NCBI GenBank assembly: GCA_016765235.1
Contig: JAESQH010000119.1
Span: 2,107-11,262, forward strand
Direction of reading: 5' to 3'
Origin: Paracoccaceae bacterium
GTDB taxonomy: Bacteria; Pseudomonadota; Alphaproteobacteria; Rhodobacterales; Rhodobacteraceae
Length of the DNA: 9,156 nt
Positions 1 through 5,885 of this stretch are shown one piece after another. Position 1 is the stretch's first letter. Every line of letters starts with the position of its first letter. The notes beneath the pieces are model-generated. The model was not told where the DNA came from. It was given only the letters and a program-made list of their open reading frames with translations, and did no database searches. Position numbers and translations under genes: made by a program.

Positions 1-108
1 CACTTTATACAGCGGAGGTTTGGCCGTTTTGGGCTTTGCCTTCGTTAAAGTGCCGGTCTCAAAGTCATCATCAGATGCCATTGTCGGTTCAATAGGTGTT
101 TGGCTCAT
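1..108 (-). CDS. clpS: ATP-dependent Clp protease adaptor ClpS (5' end only)
   Basis: Only the first 36 codons are in the window; the gene runs off the left edge. The translated start is an acidic, low-complexity stretch followed by KAKPKTAKPPLYKV. That matches the flexible N-terminus and first beta strand of ClpS, where a Lys/Pro-rich segment leads into a YKVLLLNDD-like core. ClpS binds the N-domain of ClpA and hands over N-degron substrates. The ATG at 108 is chosen because GCAGGA sits 6 nt upstream; another ATG two codons earlier directly abuts that Shine-Dalgarno sequence and is less likely. The gene lies behind the phasin gene on the same strand, separated by an intrinsic terminator, so it is probably transcribed separately. 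The ClpS core (NDD motif and binding pocket) lies outside the window, so the call rests on a short segment. Confidence 0.8.
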   Translation of the reverse strand, partial: MSQTPIEPTMASDDDFETGTLTKAKPKTAKPPLYKV

Positions 109-163
109 CTTCATTCCTGCGGTCTTTTGCTTGCAAGAGTATATAAGCTAGCCGTGCAAATAG

Positions 164-183
164 AAAAGGGGGCAAACGCCCCC
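164..183 (-). terminator. Intrinsic terminator of the phasin gene
   Basis: On the minus strand a perfect 6-bp G/C stem (GGGGGC / GCCCCC, 168-183) with a 4-nt loop is followed by TTTTCT. It begins 32 nt after the phasin stop codon and ends well before the clpS start, so it separates the two transcripts. Confidence 0.85.
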
Positions 184-215
184 AAATTCCATTCACAAAG
201 TCGCAAGGCCTGAAT

Positions 216-614
216 TTAGGCTGTGTAAGACTTCATTGTTTCGCTAGCAGCTTCAAAGCGTTCGTTGATTGGTGCTGTAACTTCTTTGGCTGTTGCCGTG
301 AACAGTTCGTTCATTTTTGTTGCCTGTGCAACAAAGCCGTCAAACGCAGCCTGTGCGAATGCGGACTGTTTTTCGAACAATTCAGTAGGTGTTTTTGCAG
401 AAGCCAAGTCTTGAACAGCAGCAACACTATCTTCAAAAGATTTTTTCGAGAACGAAGTGATTTCTTCGTTGATGCCTTCAACCGCTTTCGTTGCAAGCTC
501 GGACGCTTTTGTAAGCGCGTCAGTGTTCAACTGGCCAAAGGCCGTTACGTCTTCGATGCCAGTTGCCGCAGTTGCAGCTTTGGTGGTTTTCGCAGTAGAT
601 GTCTTAGCAGTCAT
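216..614 (-). CDS. phaP: Phasin family protein (PHB granule-associated)
   Basis: A 132-residue protein rich in Ala, Lys, Thr and Glu, without cysteine or signal peptide. A Thr/Ala/Lys-rich head (about residues 1-20) leads into a mostly helical body. A central AKTPTELFEKQSAFAQAAF segment (about residues 73-91) and a later TAKEVTAPI segment are typical of the phasin_2 family. Phasins coat polyhydroxyalkanoate granules, controlling their size and shielding the polymer surface. The start is placed at ATG 614 because GGAG lies 7 nt upstream; a TTG at 626 is in frame but precedes that Shine-Dalgarno sequence. It has its own terminator and a well-formed promoter, and diverges from dacF. A TGC/GCA-rich element in the promoter suggests control by the PHB-responsive repressor PhaR, which is inferred. 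No PHA synthase gene is in the window, so the PHB link rests on family membership. Confidence 0.85.
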   Translation of the reverse strand: MTAKTSTAKTTKAATAATGIEDVTAFGQLNTDALTKASELATKAVEGINEEITSFSKKSFEDSVAAVQDLASAKTPTELFEKQSAFAQAAFDGFVAQATKMNELFTATAKEVTAPINERFEAASETMKSYTA

Positions 615-668
615 GATATTCTCCAATATATATAGTCGTCAGCCTTTGGCCGGTGAATTTCTACCCTG

Positions 669-697
669 CATATAGGAACTATGCTGCACTGCGTCAA
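669..697 (-). promoter_or_regulatory. Predicted sigma-70 promoter of the phasin gene
   Basis: On the minus strand TTGACG (697-692) and TATATG (674-669) are separated by exactly 17 nt. A start near 662 would leave a leader of about 48 nt before the ATG at 614. The -35 box matches the consensus at five of six positions. It is the best promoter-like pair in this intergenic region. Confidence 0.6.
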
Positions 698-717
698 GAG
701 ATTATTGTGCAGCGCAC
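682..717. promoter_or_regulatory. Candidate PhaR-type TGC-rich operator
   Basis: TGC triplets cluster at 682-692 (TGCTGCACTGC), which falls inside the spacer of the phasin promoter. A second TGC-containing palindrome, GTGC-AGC-GCAC, lies at 707-717 just upstream of the -35 box. PhaR repressors of alphaproteobacteria bind TGC/GCA-rich sites in phasin promoters. The position, overlapping RNA polymerase contacts, fits a repressor. Assignment to PhaR is inference from motif and context. Confidence 0.4.
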
Positions 718-789
718 CATAATTGGTGGGCGAACAATTCTGATTCACTTTGGCAACACCTCACGAGTAACTGAAAAATATGTGTTTTC

Positions 790-817
790 TTGTCAGGCAA
801 ACGCGTGTTAGGATAGT
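790..817 (+). promoter_or_regulatory. Weak candidate promoter of dacF
   Basis: TTGTCA (790-795) and GATAGT (812-817) are spaced by 16 nt in the region upstream of dacF. The -10 box is only a partial match. A start near 824 would give a leader of about 60 nt. The rest of the 615-882 gap shows no gene and no convincing Shine-Dalgarno sequence before dacF. Confidence 0.3.
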
Positions 818-882
818 CGAAAATAAATACGACACCGGCAAACGGGTCGTGAGGCAGCAAATATATCGATCGGCAGAACTCG

Positions 883-2283
883 ATGTTTAATAATATTTTA
901 CGAGGTTTATCCCTCGTTCTTTCCCTTGTTTTGTGGGCTAGCATTGCTGGCGCGGCGCCCTACGCGGCGTTGGTTATGGACGCGCGAACGGGCGAAGTTT
1001 TACATTCGCGCAACGCTGACACGCGCCTGCACCCGGCATCGCTTACCAAAATGATGACGCTATATGTCGTGTTTTACGAGATTGAAGCCGGTCGAATGAG
1101 CCTTGATCAGATGGTCACTATCTCCCGAAATGCAGCGAACGAGCCACCGTCGAAACTTGGTCTGAAGGCGGGGCAAAAAATTGCGCTACGCTATTTGATC
1201 CGCGCGGCGGCAGTGAAATCAGCGAACGATGCGGCAACTGCATTGGGGGAGGCGGTCTCGGGTTCCGAGGCAGCATTCGCGCGATACATGACCACCACAG
1301 CGCGGGCGATGGGAATGTCGAATACGACGTTCAAGAATGCACACGGTTTGACAGCGAAGGGGCATTTATCGACTGCGCGGGATATGGCAACGCTAGGACG
1401 GCGATTGTTTTACGATTTTCCAGAATTCTACAACCTGTTCAGCAGGATCCAGACGGACACTACGGTGAGAACAGTTTACAACACCAACCGCAAGTTCCTT
1501 AGGGCCTATCGTGGTGCTGACGGGATCAAGACGGGGTACACCAACGCTGCGGGTTTCAATCTGGTTGCATCAGCGCGTCGTGGTGAAGAACGGATTATCG
1601 CTGCGATGTTTGGTGGCACCTCGACTGCGCAGCGCAATGGGCAAGTGGCCAAGCTACTGGATATGGGGTTTGCGCGCGCACCAACGCGCGTGGCGACGAT
1701 CCGACCACCGGCGTTGAATCTGGCACGACCCGTCGGGGCGGTCATCCGGCAATCGGGCGTCGTTAAACGAACGGACCGCCCTGTGATGCGTGGTGGCACT
1801 AGCGCCTCGCCAGCGGCTGTTCTGATGGCGCGCAATATCGATAGCTTGGTGACTTCTTTGGTGGACGAAACCAGCGATTCAGACCTTGCTGCGATTATCG
1901 CTTCGTTGGGAGTCTCGACAGGCGGTCAGACTGTTCCGATGCGTAGGCCCGCAAATTTCCGCACGCCCGTGAAAGTCGCCAGCATTGCACCGCTTCCGTC
2001 TTACAACCTGACACCCGCGCAGGAGTTTGGGGATTGGGTGATCGAGTTGGGGAACTATTCCAACCGGACAAACACAGAAAAGTTGCTGCTAAGAACCGCG
2101 TTGATGGACCTTGATGCCCTGCAAGCGGCAGACCGTAAAGTCGAGGTGACTCTGGTGCGGGGCGTTACCATGTACCGTGCGCGGTTTGTCGGATTAAGCG
2201 AAACAGATGCCCGCAAAGCTTGTTCACGCCTCGTCTCGCGCGATTCTGCCTGCGAAGTGATTAGCCCCATAATTACACAATAA
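883..2283 (+). CDS. dacF: D-alanyl-D-alanine carboxypeptidase with C-terminal SPOR-like domain
   Basis: A 466-residue exported penicillin-binding protein of the S11 (DacA/DacF) family. It removes the terminal D-Ala from peptidoglycan pentapeptides in the periplasm. A signal peptide is clear: a hydrophobic stretch at residues 9-22 ending in AGA, with cleavage near 24/25. The three active-site motifs are present: S53-L-T-K56 (acylated serine and general base), S113-A-N115, and K216-T-G218 within GIKTGYTNAAG. The catalytic domain covers about residues 25-260. A variable linker follows, then about residues 370-466 resemble a SPOR repeat, a fold that binds denuded glycan strands at the division septum. 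The gene stands alone on the plus strand, divergent from the phasin gene and convergent with mipZ. No good Shine-Dalgarno sequence precedes the ATG at 883; the start is supported by the signal peptide directly following it. The exact paralogue name (dacF versus dacA/dacC) is less certain than the function. Confidence 0.9.
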   Translation: MFNNILRGLSLVLSLVLWASIAGAAPYAALVMDARTGEVLHSRNADTRLHPASLTKMMTLYVVFYEIEAGRMSLDQMVTISRNAANEPPSKLGLKAGQKIALRYLIRAAAVKSANDAATALGEAVSGSEAAFARYMTTTARAMGMSNTTFKNAHGLTAKGHLSTARDMATLGRRLFYDFPEFYNLFSRIQTDTTVRTVYNTNRKFLRAYRGADGIKTGYTNAAGFNLVASARRGEERIIAAMFGGTSTAQRNGQVAKLLDMGFARAPTRVATIRPPALNLARPVGAVIRQSGVVKRTDRPVMRGGTSASPAAVLMARNIDSLVTSLVDETSDSDLAAIIASLGVSTGGQTVPMRRPANFRTPVKVASIAPLPSYNLTPAQEFGDWVIELGNYSNRTNTEKLLLRTALMDLDALQAADRKVEVTLVRGVTMYRARFVGLSETDARKACSRLVSRDSACEVISPIITQ

Positions 2284-2332
2284 TCGTGCAAAGTGAGGTG
2301 TCGATTTGTGCGGTGCTACTCGTGTGCGGTAG

Positions 2333-2351
2333 ATCAAAAATTAATTTTGAT
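2333..2351. repeat. AT-rich inverted repeat at the dacF/mipZ convergence
   Basis: ATCAAAA (2333-2339) and TTTTGAT (2345-2351) form a perfect 7-bp inverted repeat around a 5-nt centre, overlapping the last codons of mipZ. There is no G/C stem and no T-run outside the arms, so it is at best a weak bidirectional terminator. No better terminator is visible between these convergent genes. Confidence 0.3.
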
Positions 2352-3143
2352 GTTTGGCAACTCCAAAGCGCGGATCAGGTCGCGAACCTCTTGGCGGGCC
2401 GCAATATTGGAAAGGGTCATTTTGTGTTTCCCGACCTCTTTCAAATCCAGAAGCGTTAGGCCGTTCAGGAATAATTCCCGGAAAATCACACGTTCGGAAA
2501 AGCCGGGGATCAGGCGAAAGCCGATGCGTTTGGAAAGTTCCTCTAATGCCGTTCCAACTTTACGTTTGTTGCGGGCGTTCAAAGTCGACATCCGGTTTCG
2601 CAAAACCACCCAATCCACAGGTTTCAATCCAGCTTGGGAGCGTAATTGCCGCGCGCTCCAAACCATCTCGGAATAGATGGAGGGACCAAGGACTTTGCCC
2701 GTAGTAGGGTCCAGCCGCGCCAGCAGATCAAAATCTACCAAGCTGTCGTTCATCGGCGTAATCAGTGTATCCGCCACCGAATGCGCCATCTGTGCATAGC
2801 GTGTGTGGGCGCCGGGGCAATCAATGAGGATGAAGGCGCACTCGGCCTCCAGCGCCGCCAGCGCGTCTGCGAAGCGGGTTTCTTCCTCGATTTGCGCTTC
2901 CTTCTGGCTGTCAAACATTGACAGCTTCAGACTGACCCTTTTGGGCATCGGCAGTTCGATGTCGTTGTTGGCACTAAACGCCTCGCGGTTATCTATGTAA
3001 CGGAAAAAGCTTTGCTGGCGCAGGTCCAGATCGATCGCACCAACCAAATGGCCGGATCGGGCAATCGCGCTCATTAAATGCATTGCGGTGGGGGACTTGC
3101 CGGAGCCACCTTTTTCGTTTCCCAACACAATGATATGCGCCAT
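2334..3143 (-). CDS. mipZ: Division-site positioning ATPase MipZ
   Basis: A 269-residue ParA/MinD-type P-loop ATPase matching the MipZ subfamily. In alphaproteobacteria MipZ forms a gradient from the ParB-bound origin and inhibits FtsZ polymerisation, placing the division site at midcell. Visible motifs are the deviant Walker A GNEKGGSGKSP (residues 8-18, signature K11 and catalytic K16), the MipZ-like IDLDLRQ (37-43), Walker B FILIDCPG (104-111), and the AHSVADTLITPMNDSLVDFD segment (120-139) that is highly characteristic of MipZ. The residue after GKS is Pro18 instead of the usual Thr. The start at 3143 is preceded by AGGAG at 7-nt spacing. The gene follows rpmE, but the rpmE terminator lies just upstream, so its transcription needs read-through or a promoter not seen here. 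It converges on dacF, which also acts on cell-wall growth and division. Confidence 0.9.
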   Translation of the reverse strand: MAHIIVLGNEKGGSGKSPTAMHLMSAIARSGHLVGAIDLDLRQQSFFRYIDNREAFSANNDIELPMPKRVSLKLSMFDSQKEAQIEEETRFADALAALEAECAFILIDCPGAHTRYAQMAHSVADTLITPMNDSLVDFDLLARLDPTTGKVLGPSIYSEMVWSARQLRSQAGLKPVDWVVLRNRMSTLNARNKRKVGTALEELSKRIGFRLIPGFSERVIFRELFLNGLTLLDLKEVGKHKMTLSNIAARQEVRDLIRALELPNIKINF

Positions 3144-3163
3144 TAGTTAGCTCCTAAAACAGC

Positions 3164-3188
3164 AAAACGCGCCCCGATTTGGGACGCG
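3164..3188 (-). terminator. Intrinsic terminator of rpmE
   Basis: On the minus strand CGCGTCCC pairs with GGGGCGCG (8 bp including one G-U pair) around a 5-nt loop, followed by TTTT. It begins 37 nt after the rpmE stop. Its T-tract ends only about 20 nt before the mipZ start codon. Confidence 0.85.
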
Positions 3189-3225
3189 CTGCAATGTGTA
3201 ACTGATCCTGCAACCGCAGGAAAGA

Positions 3226-3447
3226 TCAGAAGCCGAGACCTTCGTATTTAGCTTTAAATTTCGAAACACGACCGCCAGTGTCGAGAAGACGCGTGTTACC
3301 GCCAGTCCATGCCGGATGCACAGACGGGTCGATATCGAGCACAAGGGTGTCACCCTCGGCGCCGTAAGTCGAACGGGTTTCGTAAGTAGTACCATTGGTC
3401 ATTTTGACCGTGATGTTGTGATATTCCGGATGGATATCTTTTTTCAT
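3226..3447 (-). CDS. rpmE: 50S ribosomal protein L31 (zinc-free form)
   Basis: A 73-residue protein with the L31 signatures MKKDIHPEYH, the STYG segment and the HPAWTGG motif, at the usual family length. L31 sits at the central protuberance of the 50S subunit and takes part in the contact with the 30S head. It has no cysteine, so it is the C-minus type that does not bind zinc. The start at 3447 has GGAG 8 nt upstream. It is the second gene after the rplS terminator and has its own candidate promoter, a leader that can fold over the Shine-Dalgarno sequence, and its own terminator. Expression is therefore probably independent of the preceding membrane-protein gene. Confidence 0.95.
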   Translation of the reverse strand: MKKDIHPEYHNITVKMTNGTTYETRSTYGAEGDTLVLDIDPSVHPAWTGGNTRLLDTGGRVSKFKAKYEGLGF

Positions 3448-3457
3448 GTCTCTTGCT

Positions 3458-3496
3458 CCATATGTGCGGACTAATCAACTAGCGGCACCCATATGG
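3458..3496 (-). promoter_or_regulatory. Candidate RNA leader hairpin covering the rpmE Shine-Dalgarno
   Basis: In the rpmE transcript CCATAT (3496-3491) pairs with ATATGG (3463-3458). After a 2-nt bulge GTGC (3488-3485) pairs with GCAC (3467-3464). Across a small internal loop CTA (3482-3480) pairs with TAG (3473-3471) around a 6-nt loop. The GG closing the outer arm belongs to the GGAG Shine-Dalgarno sequence at 3459-3456. This geometry fits a translational switch, as in many ribosomal-protein leaders. The regulatory role is inference. Confidence 0.4.
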
Positions 3497-3533
3497 TCCG
3501 GTAAGCTGTCGCCTCGCGAAAACTGATTTTCGG

Positions 3534-3562
3534 GCTATAGCGAATGTAGCGGGTATGGGCAA
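3534..3562 (-). promoter_or_regulatory. Predicted sigma-70 promoter of rpmE
   Basis: On the minus strand TTGCCC (3562-3557) and TATAGC (3539-3534) are separated by 17 nt. Transcription would start near 3527 and give a leader of about 80 nt. The pair lies in the gap between the membrane-protein stop and rpmE. Confidence 0.5.
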
Positions 3563-3593
3563 GAGGAATGAATCGAGTTTACCGATTGCCCGG

Positions 3594-4556
3594 CTACTTT
3601 TTCATCCGCGATTGGCGCAACGATTTTAAATCGACGGTAGGTTGGGCGGCACCGCCGATTGCAGCCAGGATTGCCTGATGCTTACGTTCCGTGCTTTTAA
3701 GGGTAAGCGAATATGCAAGCGCTGCACCCGCAGCAAGCGCGCATATCGCCCATGTACCATATCCAAGCGCACTATAGAAAACGATTGTGTCCAGTGCCGT
3801 TAGATCGGCCAGCGTGGCATCAATGCCAATCGCACCGACACCGATAATAAACGGAACGATGACAAGGACCAACGACAATACCAACAGATTACTAAACTCC
3901 GACGCCATTCCCCAGATCGTATGATGGTTAGGCGGTTTGTCGACCGCCCGCGCGGACTGGGCCGCAACCGACACCCCTAACAAAGCAAATGCGATACAGG
4001 CGCCAAGCAACCAGCCCCCTACCAAAATAACCGGAAACTCTCCCGCAAGGTCGATGATATTGGATATATCAAGCTTCGATTCACTCTCGGTGACCCGCTG
4101 GAATTGAGCGCCAAAATCGGAATTTATGGTACGCACTGGTTCGTTCGCTTCGAGATTCTGAATGTCCGAGACCAAGTTGGACTCCATTAGGCGTAAACCG
4201 GTGATGGTCGTTGACAGACCGAATAGAACTGTAACCACCCACATTAACGGAAGATTAAACCGAACGATGCGGAATACTACTTTCCCCAGACTGTTTAGAT
4301 CTGTCCCACGTGTGACTTTCAAAGCCATCATACCGCCACGGATCGCAAAAATGGAGAGCAGGACCAGCACGGGTTGAATCGACAAGACTATTACCATGCC
4401 AAGCGCAATCGGTTCGTTCTTGAGGATTTCGAACACAAATCGCACCCCGTAACCGAAAATTACCAGTACAGGTAACCAGAACAAGGCCACCGTCAGTGAC
4501 AACCAAATCGAGCGTAAAAAGAAATTTCCAAACCACATCCGCGAATCATGCACCAT
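3594..4556 (-). CDS. Putative six-helix inner-membrane protein, function unknown
   Basis: I do not recognise the family of this 320-residue protein. Hydrophobicity suggests six membrane helices at about residues 15-40, 49-75, 100-120, 174-200, 222-247 and 256-283. Between helices 3 and 4 lies a hydrophilic, acidic region of about 50 residues (123-172) rich in Glu, Asp, Asn and Ser. The C-terminal tail (about 286-320) is basic and likely cytoplasmic. No ATPase, protease or transporter signature stands out. The start at 4556 has no clear Shine-Dalgarno sequence; Met7 is an alternative. It sits between rplS and rpmE, behind the rplS terminator, with no terminator of its own before the rpmE promoter. 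Its base composition and codon use look like its neighbours, so recent transfer is not suggested. The long open frame and coherent helices make a real gene very likely. Confidence 0.8.
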   Translation of the reverse strand: MVHDSRMWFGNFFLRSIWLSLTVALFWLPVLVIFGYGVRFVFEILKNEPIALGMVIVLSIQPVLVLLSIFAIRGGMMALKVTRGTDLNSLGKVVFRIVRFNLPLMWVVTVLFGLSTTITGLRLMESNLVSDIQNLEANEPVRTINSDFGAQFQRVTESESKLDISNIIDLAGEFPVILVGGWLLGACIAFALLGVSVAAQSARAVDKPPNHHTIWGMASEFSNLLVLSLVLVIVPFIIGVGAIGIDATLADLTALDTIVFYSALGYGTWAICALAAGAALAYSLTLKSTERKHQAILAAIGGAAQPTVDLKSLRQSRMKK

Positions 4557-4594
4557 TAATCGTGCTCTGAAAACCCTTTGGTTGCATAAAGTTC

Positions 4595-4629
4595 AAAACA
4601 AAACGGGCGCCCCTTAAGGACGCCCGTTT
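4595..4629 (-). terminator. Intrinsic terminator of rplS
   Basis: On the minus strand AAACGGGCG (4629-4621) pairs perfectly with CGCCCGTTT (4609-4601), and the stem is extended inward by a G-U and two G-C pairs. It is followed by TTTTGTTTTG. The stem begins 19 nt after the rplS stop. The 44 bases between it and the next gene show no convincing promoter. Confidence 0.9.
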
Positions 4630-4648
4630 GAATTTCTGTCTACCGGTC

Positions 4649-5026
4649 TTACTTTTCTTTAAGCGGACGGTAGTTTGTTTTCTCGACGATACGTGCAGAT
4701 TTACCGCGACGATCACGAAGATAAAACAGTTTCGCGCGACGAACTTGGCCACGGCGTACAACAGTGATGCTGTCGATGTTTGGCGAGTGGAGCGGGAATA
4801 CGCGCTCGACGCCCTCACCAAACGAGATTTTGCGAACTGTGAATGCACCAGCGATACCTTTACCGCCGTTGCGGGCGATACAAACGCCCTCATAGTTCTG
4901 AACGCGGGAGCGGGTGCCCTCGGTCACTTTGTAGCCTACGCGAACGGTGTCGCCGGCTTTGAAATCAGGGATGTCAGCACCAAGTGCTGCGATTTGCTCA
5001 GCTTCTAGCTGTTCAATCATGTTCAT
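4649..5026 (-). CDS. rplS: 50S ribosomal protein L19
   Basis: A 125-residue L19, close to the usual length of about 115-125. Conserved stretches include the PDFKAGDTVRV segment, TRSRVQNYEGVCIAR, the SFGEGVERVFPLHSP block and the RRAKLFYLR motif near the C-terminus. L19 is at the interface of the two ribosomal subunits and helps form inter-subunit bridges. The start at 5026 lies one nucleotide after the trmD stop. AGGA within the last trmD codons serves as Shine-Dalgarno sequence, so the two are probably translationally coupled; Met3 is an alternative start. It is the last gene of the rimM-trmD-rplS run and is followed by a strong terminator. Confidence 0.97.
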   Translation of the reverse strand: MNMIEQLEAEQIAALGADIPDFKAGDTVRVGYKVTEGTRSRVQNYEGVCIARNGGKGIAGAFTVRKISFGEGVERVFPLHSPNIDSITVVRRGQVRRAKLFYLRDRRGKSARIVEKTNYRPLKEK

Positions 5027-5027
5027 T

Positions 5028-5885
5028 TTAGTCGTCCTTTTTGCTCGCCTTTTTGGCGATTGTTTGCGCGTCCGAGAGCTGCTGATCTTCCACCGAGTCC
5101 GCTATATGCGCTCGCCAGAGGTCGGGACGACGTTCCTTAGTCAGCTTTTCGGACTGGTCGGCACGCCATTTGGCGATGTTCGCGTGATGGCCCGAAAGGA
5201 GAATCTCGGGTATCTTGCGGCCTTCCCACTCCGTGGGCCTTGTATACTGGGGATGTTCAAGCAAACCATGTGAGAAAGATTCCTCCTCGGTCGACTCAGC
5301 ATTCCCAAGAACGCGCGGTATAAGCCGAACTGTGGCATCAATCAAGGCCTGTGCTGCAATCTCTCCTCCAGTCAGGATGAAATCGCCCAAGCTGACCTCT
5401 TCAATGTTGCGCGCATCCAACACACGTTGGTCCACGCCCTCGAAACGGCCACAAAGTAGGGTGATGCCTTTAGCCTTGCTAAAGCGCCGCGCCATCGCTT
5501 GGTCGAAAAGTTTGCCGCGTGGCGACAGGTAAACGACTGGCCAGTCTGTCCGAGATTCGCCTGTGTCGGCAAAATCAATCGCGCGGCCAACCACATCGGC
5601 CATCAGAACCATACCAGCCCCGCCACCCGCTGGCGTGTCGTCAACATTGCGGTGCTTGCCACGGGCAAACATGCGGATGTCGACTGGGTCGAGCGCCCAC
5701 AAACCTTCCTGCAATGCACGGCCTGTTAGCGAATGCCCAAGGACACCGGGAAACATATCGGGATAAAGCGTCAACACTTTGGCCTTCCACGCCCCTGCCA
5801 GATCAGGCGTGTCCTTAATCAGCGCACTCGGCTGACGAGTGGCACTGATTGAGATGCGACCGTGTGATTTGGTATGTTTAGTCAT
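5028..5885 (-). CDS. trmD: tRNA (guanine37-N1)-methyltransferase TrmD
   Basis: A 285-residue SPOUT-class methyltransferase that uses S-adenosylmethionine to methylate G37 next to the anticodon, preventing +1 frameshifting. Conserved segments are TLYPDMFPGVLG (39-50), DDTPAGGGAGMVL (82-94), YLSPRGK (119-125), and the trefoil-knot region LLCGRFEGVD (143-152) with SLGDFILTGGE (165-175). Arg187 aligns with the catalytic Arg154 of the E. coli enzyme. The position of its general base Asp169 is Glu202 in TEEESF. Compared with E. coli (255 residues) there is an N-terminal extension of about 34 residues; from memory a similar SHGRISI-type extension occurs in relatives. The ATG at 5885 overlaps the end of the sulfotransferase-like gene by 8 nt and has AGGA just upstream, within that gene. 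rplS follows after 1 nt. Confidence 0.95.
   Translation of the reverse strand: MTKHTKSHGRISISATRQPSALIKDTPDLAGAWKAKVLTLYPDMFPGVLGHSLTGRALQEGLWALDPVDIRMFARGKHRNVDDTPAGGGAGMVLMADVVGRAIDFADTGESRTDWPVVYLSPRGKLFDQAMARRFSKAKGITLLCGRFEGVDQRVLDARNIEEVSLGDFILTGGEIAAQALIDATVRLIPRVLGNAESTEEESFSHGLLEHPQYTRPTEWEGRKIPEILLSGHHANIAKWRADQSEKLTKERRPDLWRAHIADSVEDQQLSDAQTIAKKASKKDD

Noticed and set aside
702..944. Minus-strand open frame of 80 codons across the phasin/dacF gap and dacF start
   Set aside because: No Shine-Dalgarno sequence, no recognisable motif, and it overlaps the dacF signal-peptide region and the divergent promoters; it looks like chance.
2307..2330. Direct repeat TGTGCGGT (2307-2314 and 2323-2330) after dacF
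   Set aside because: Only two 8-base copies in a short intergenic gap, with no palindrome or neighbouring mobile gene; expected by chance.
2293..2704. Plus-strand open frames opposite the mipZ 3' end
   Set aside because: Antisense to a clear MipZ gene and rich in Arg, Ser and Pro as shadow frames are; no start signals.
3517..3532. Perfect hairpin CGAAAA-CTGA-TTTTCG upstream of rpmE
   Set aside because: It overlaps the predicted transcription start (about 3527), so it would not be complete in the RNA; it is short and AT-rich. It could be a DNA operator, but nothing else supports that.
4628..5008. Plus-strand open frame of 126 codons opposite rplS
   Set aside because: It is antisense to a certain L19 gene, and its sequence follows from the codon pattern of that gene.
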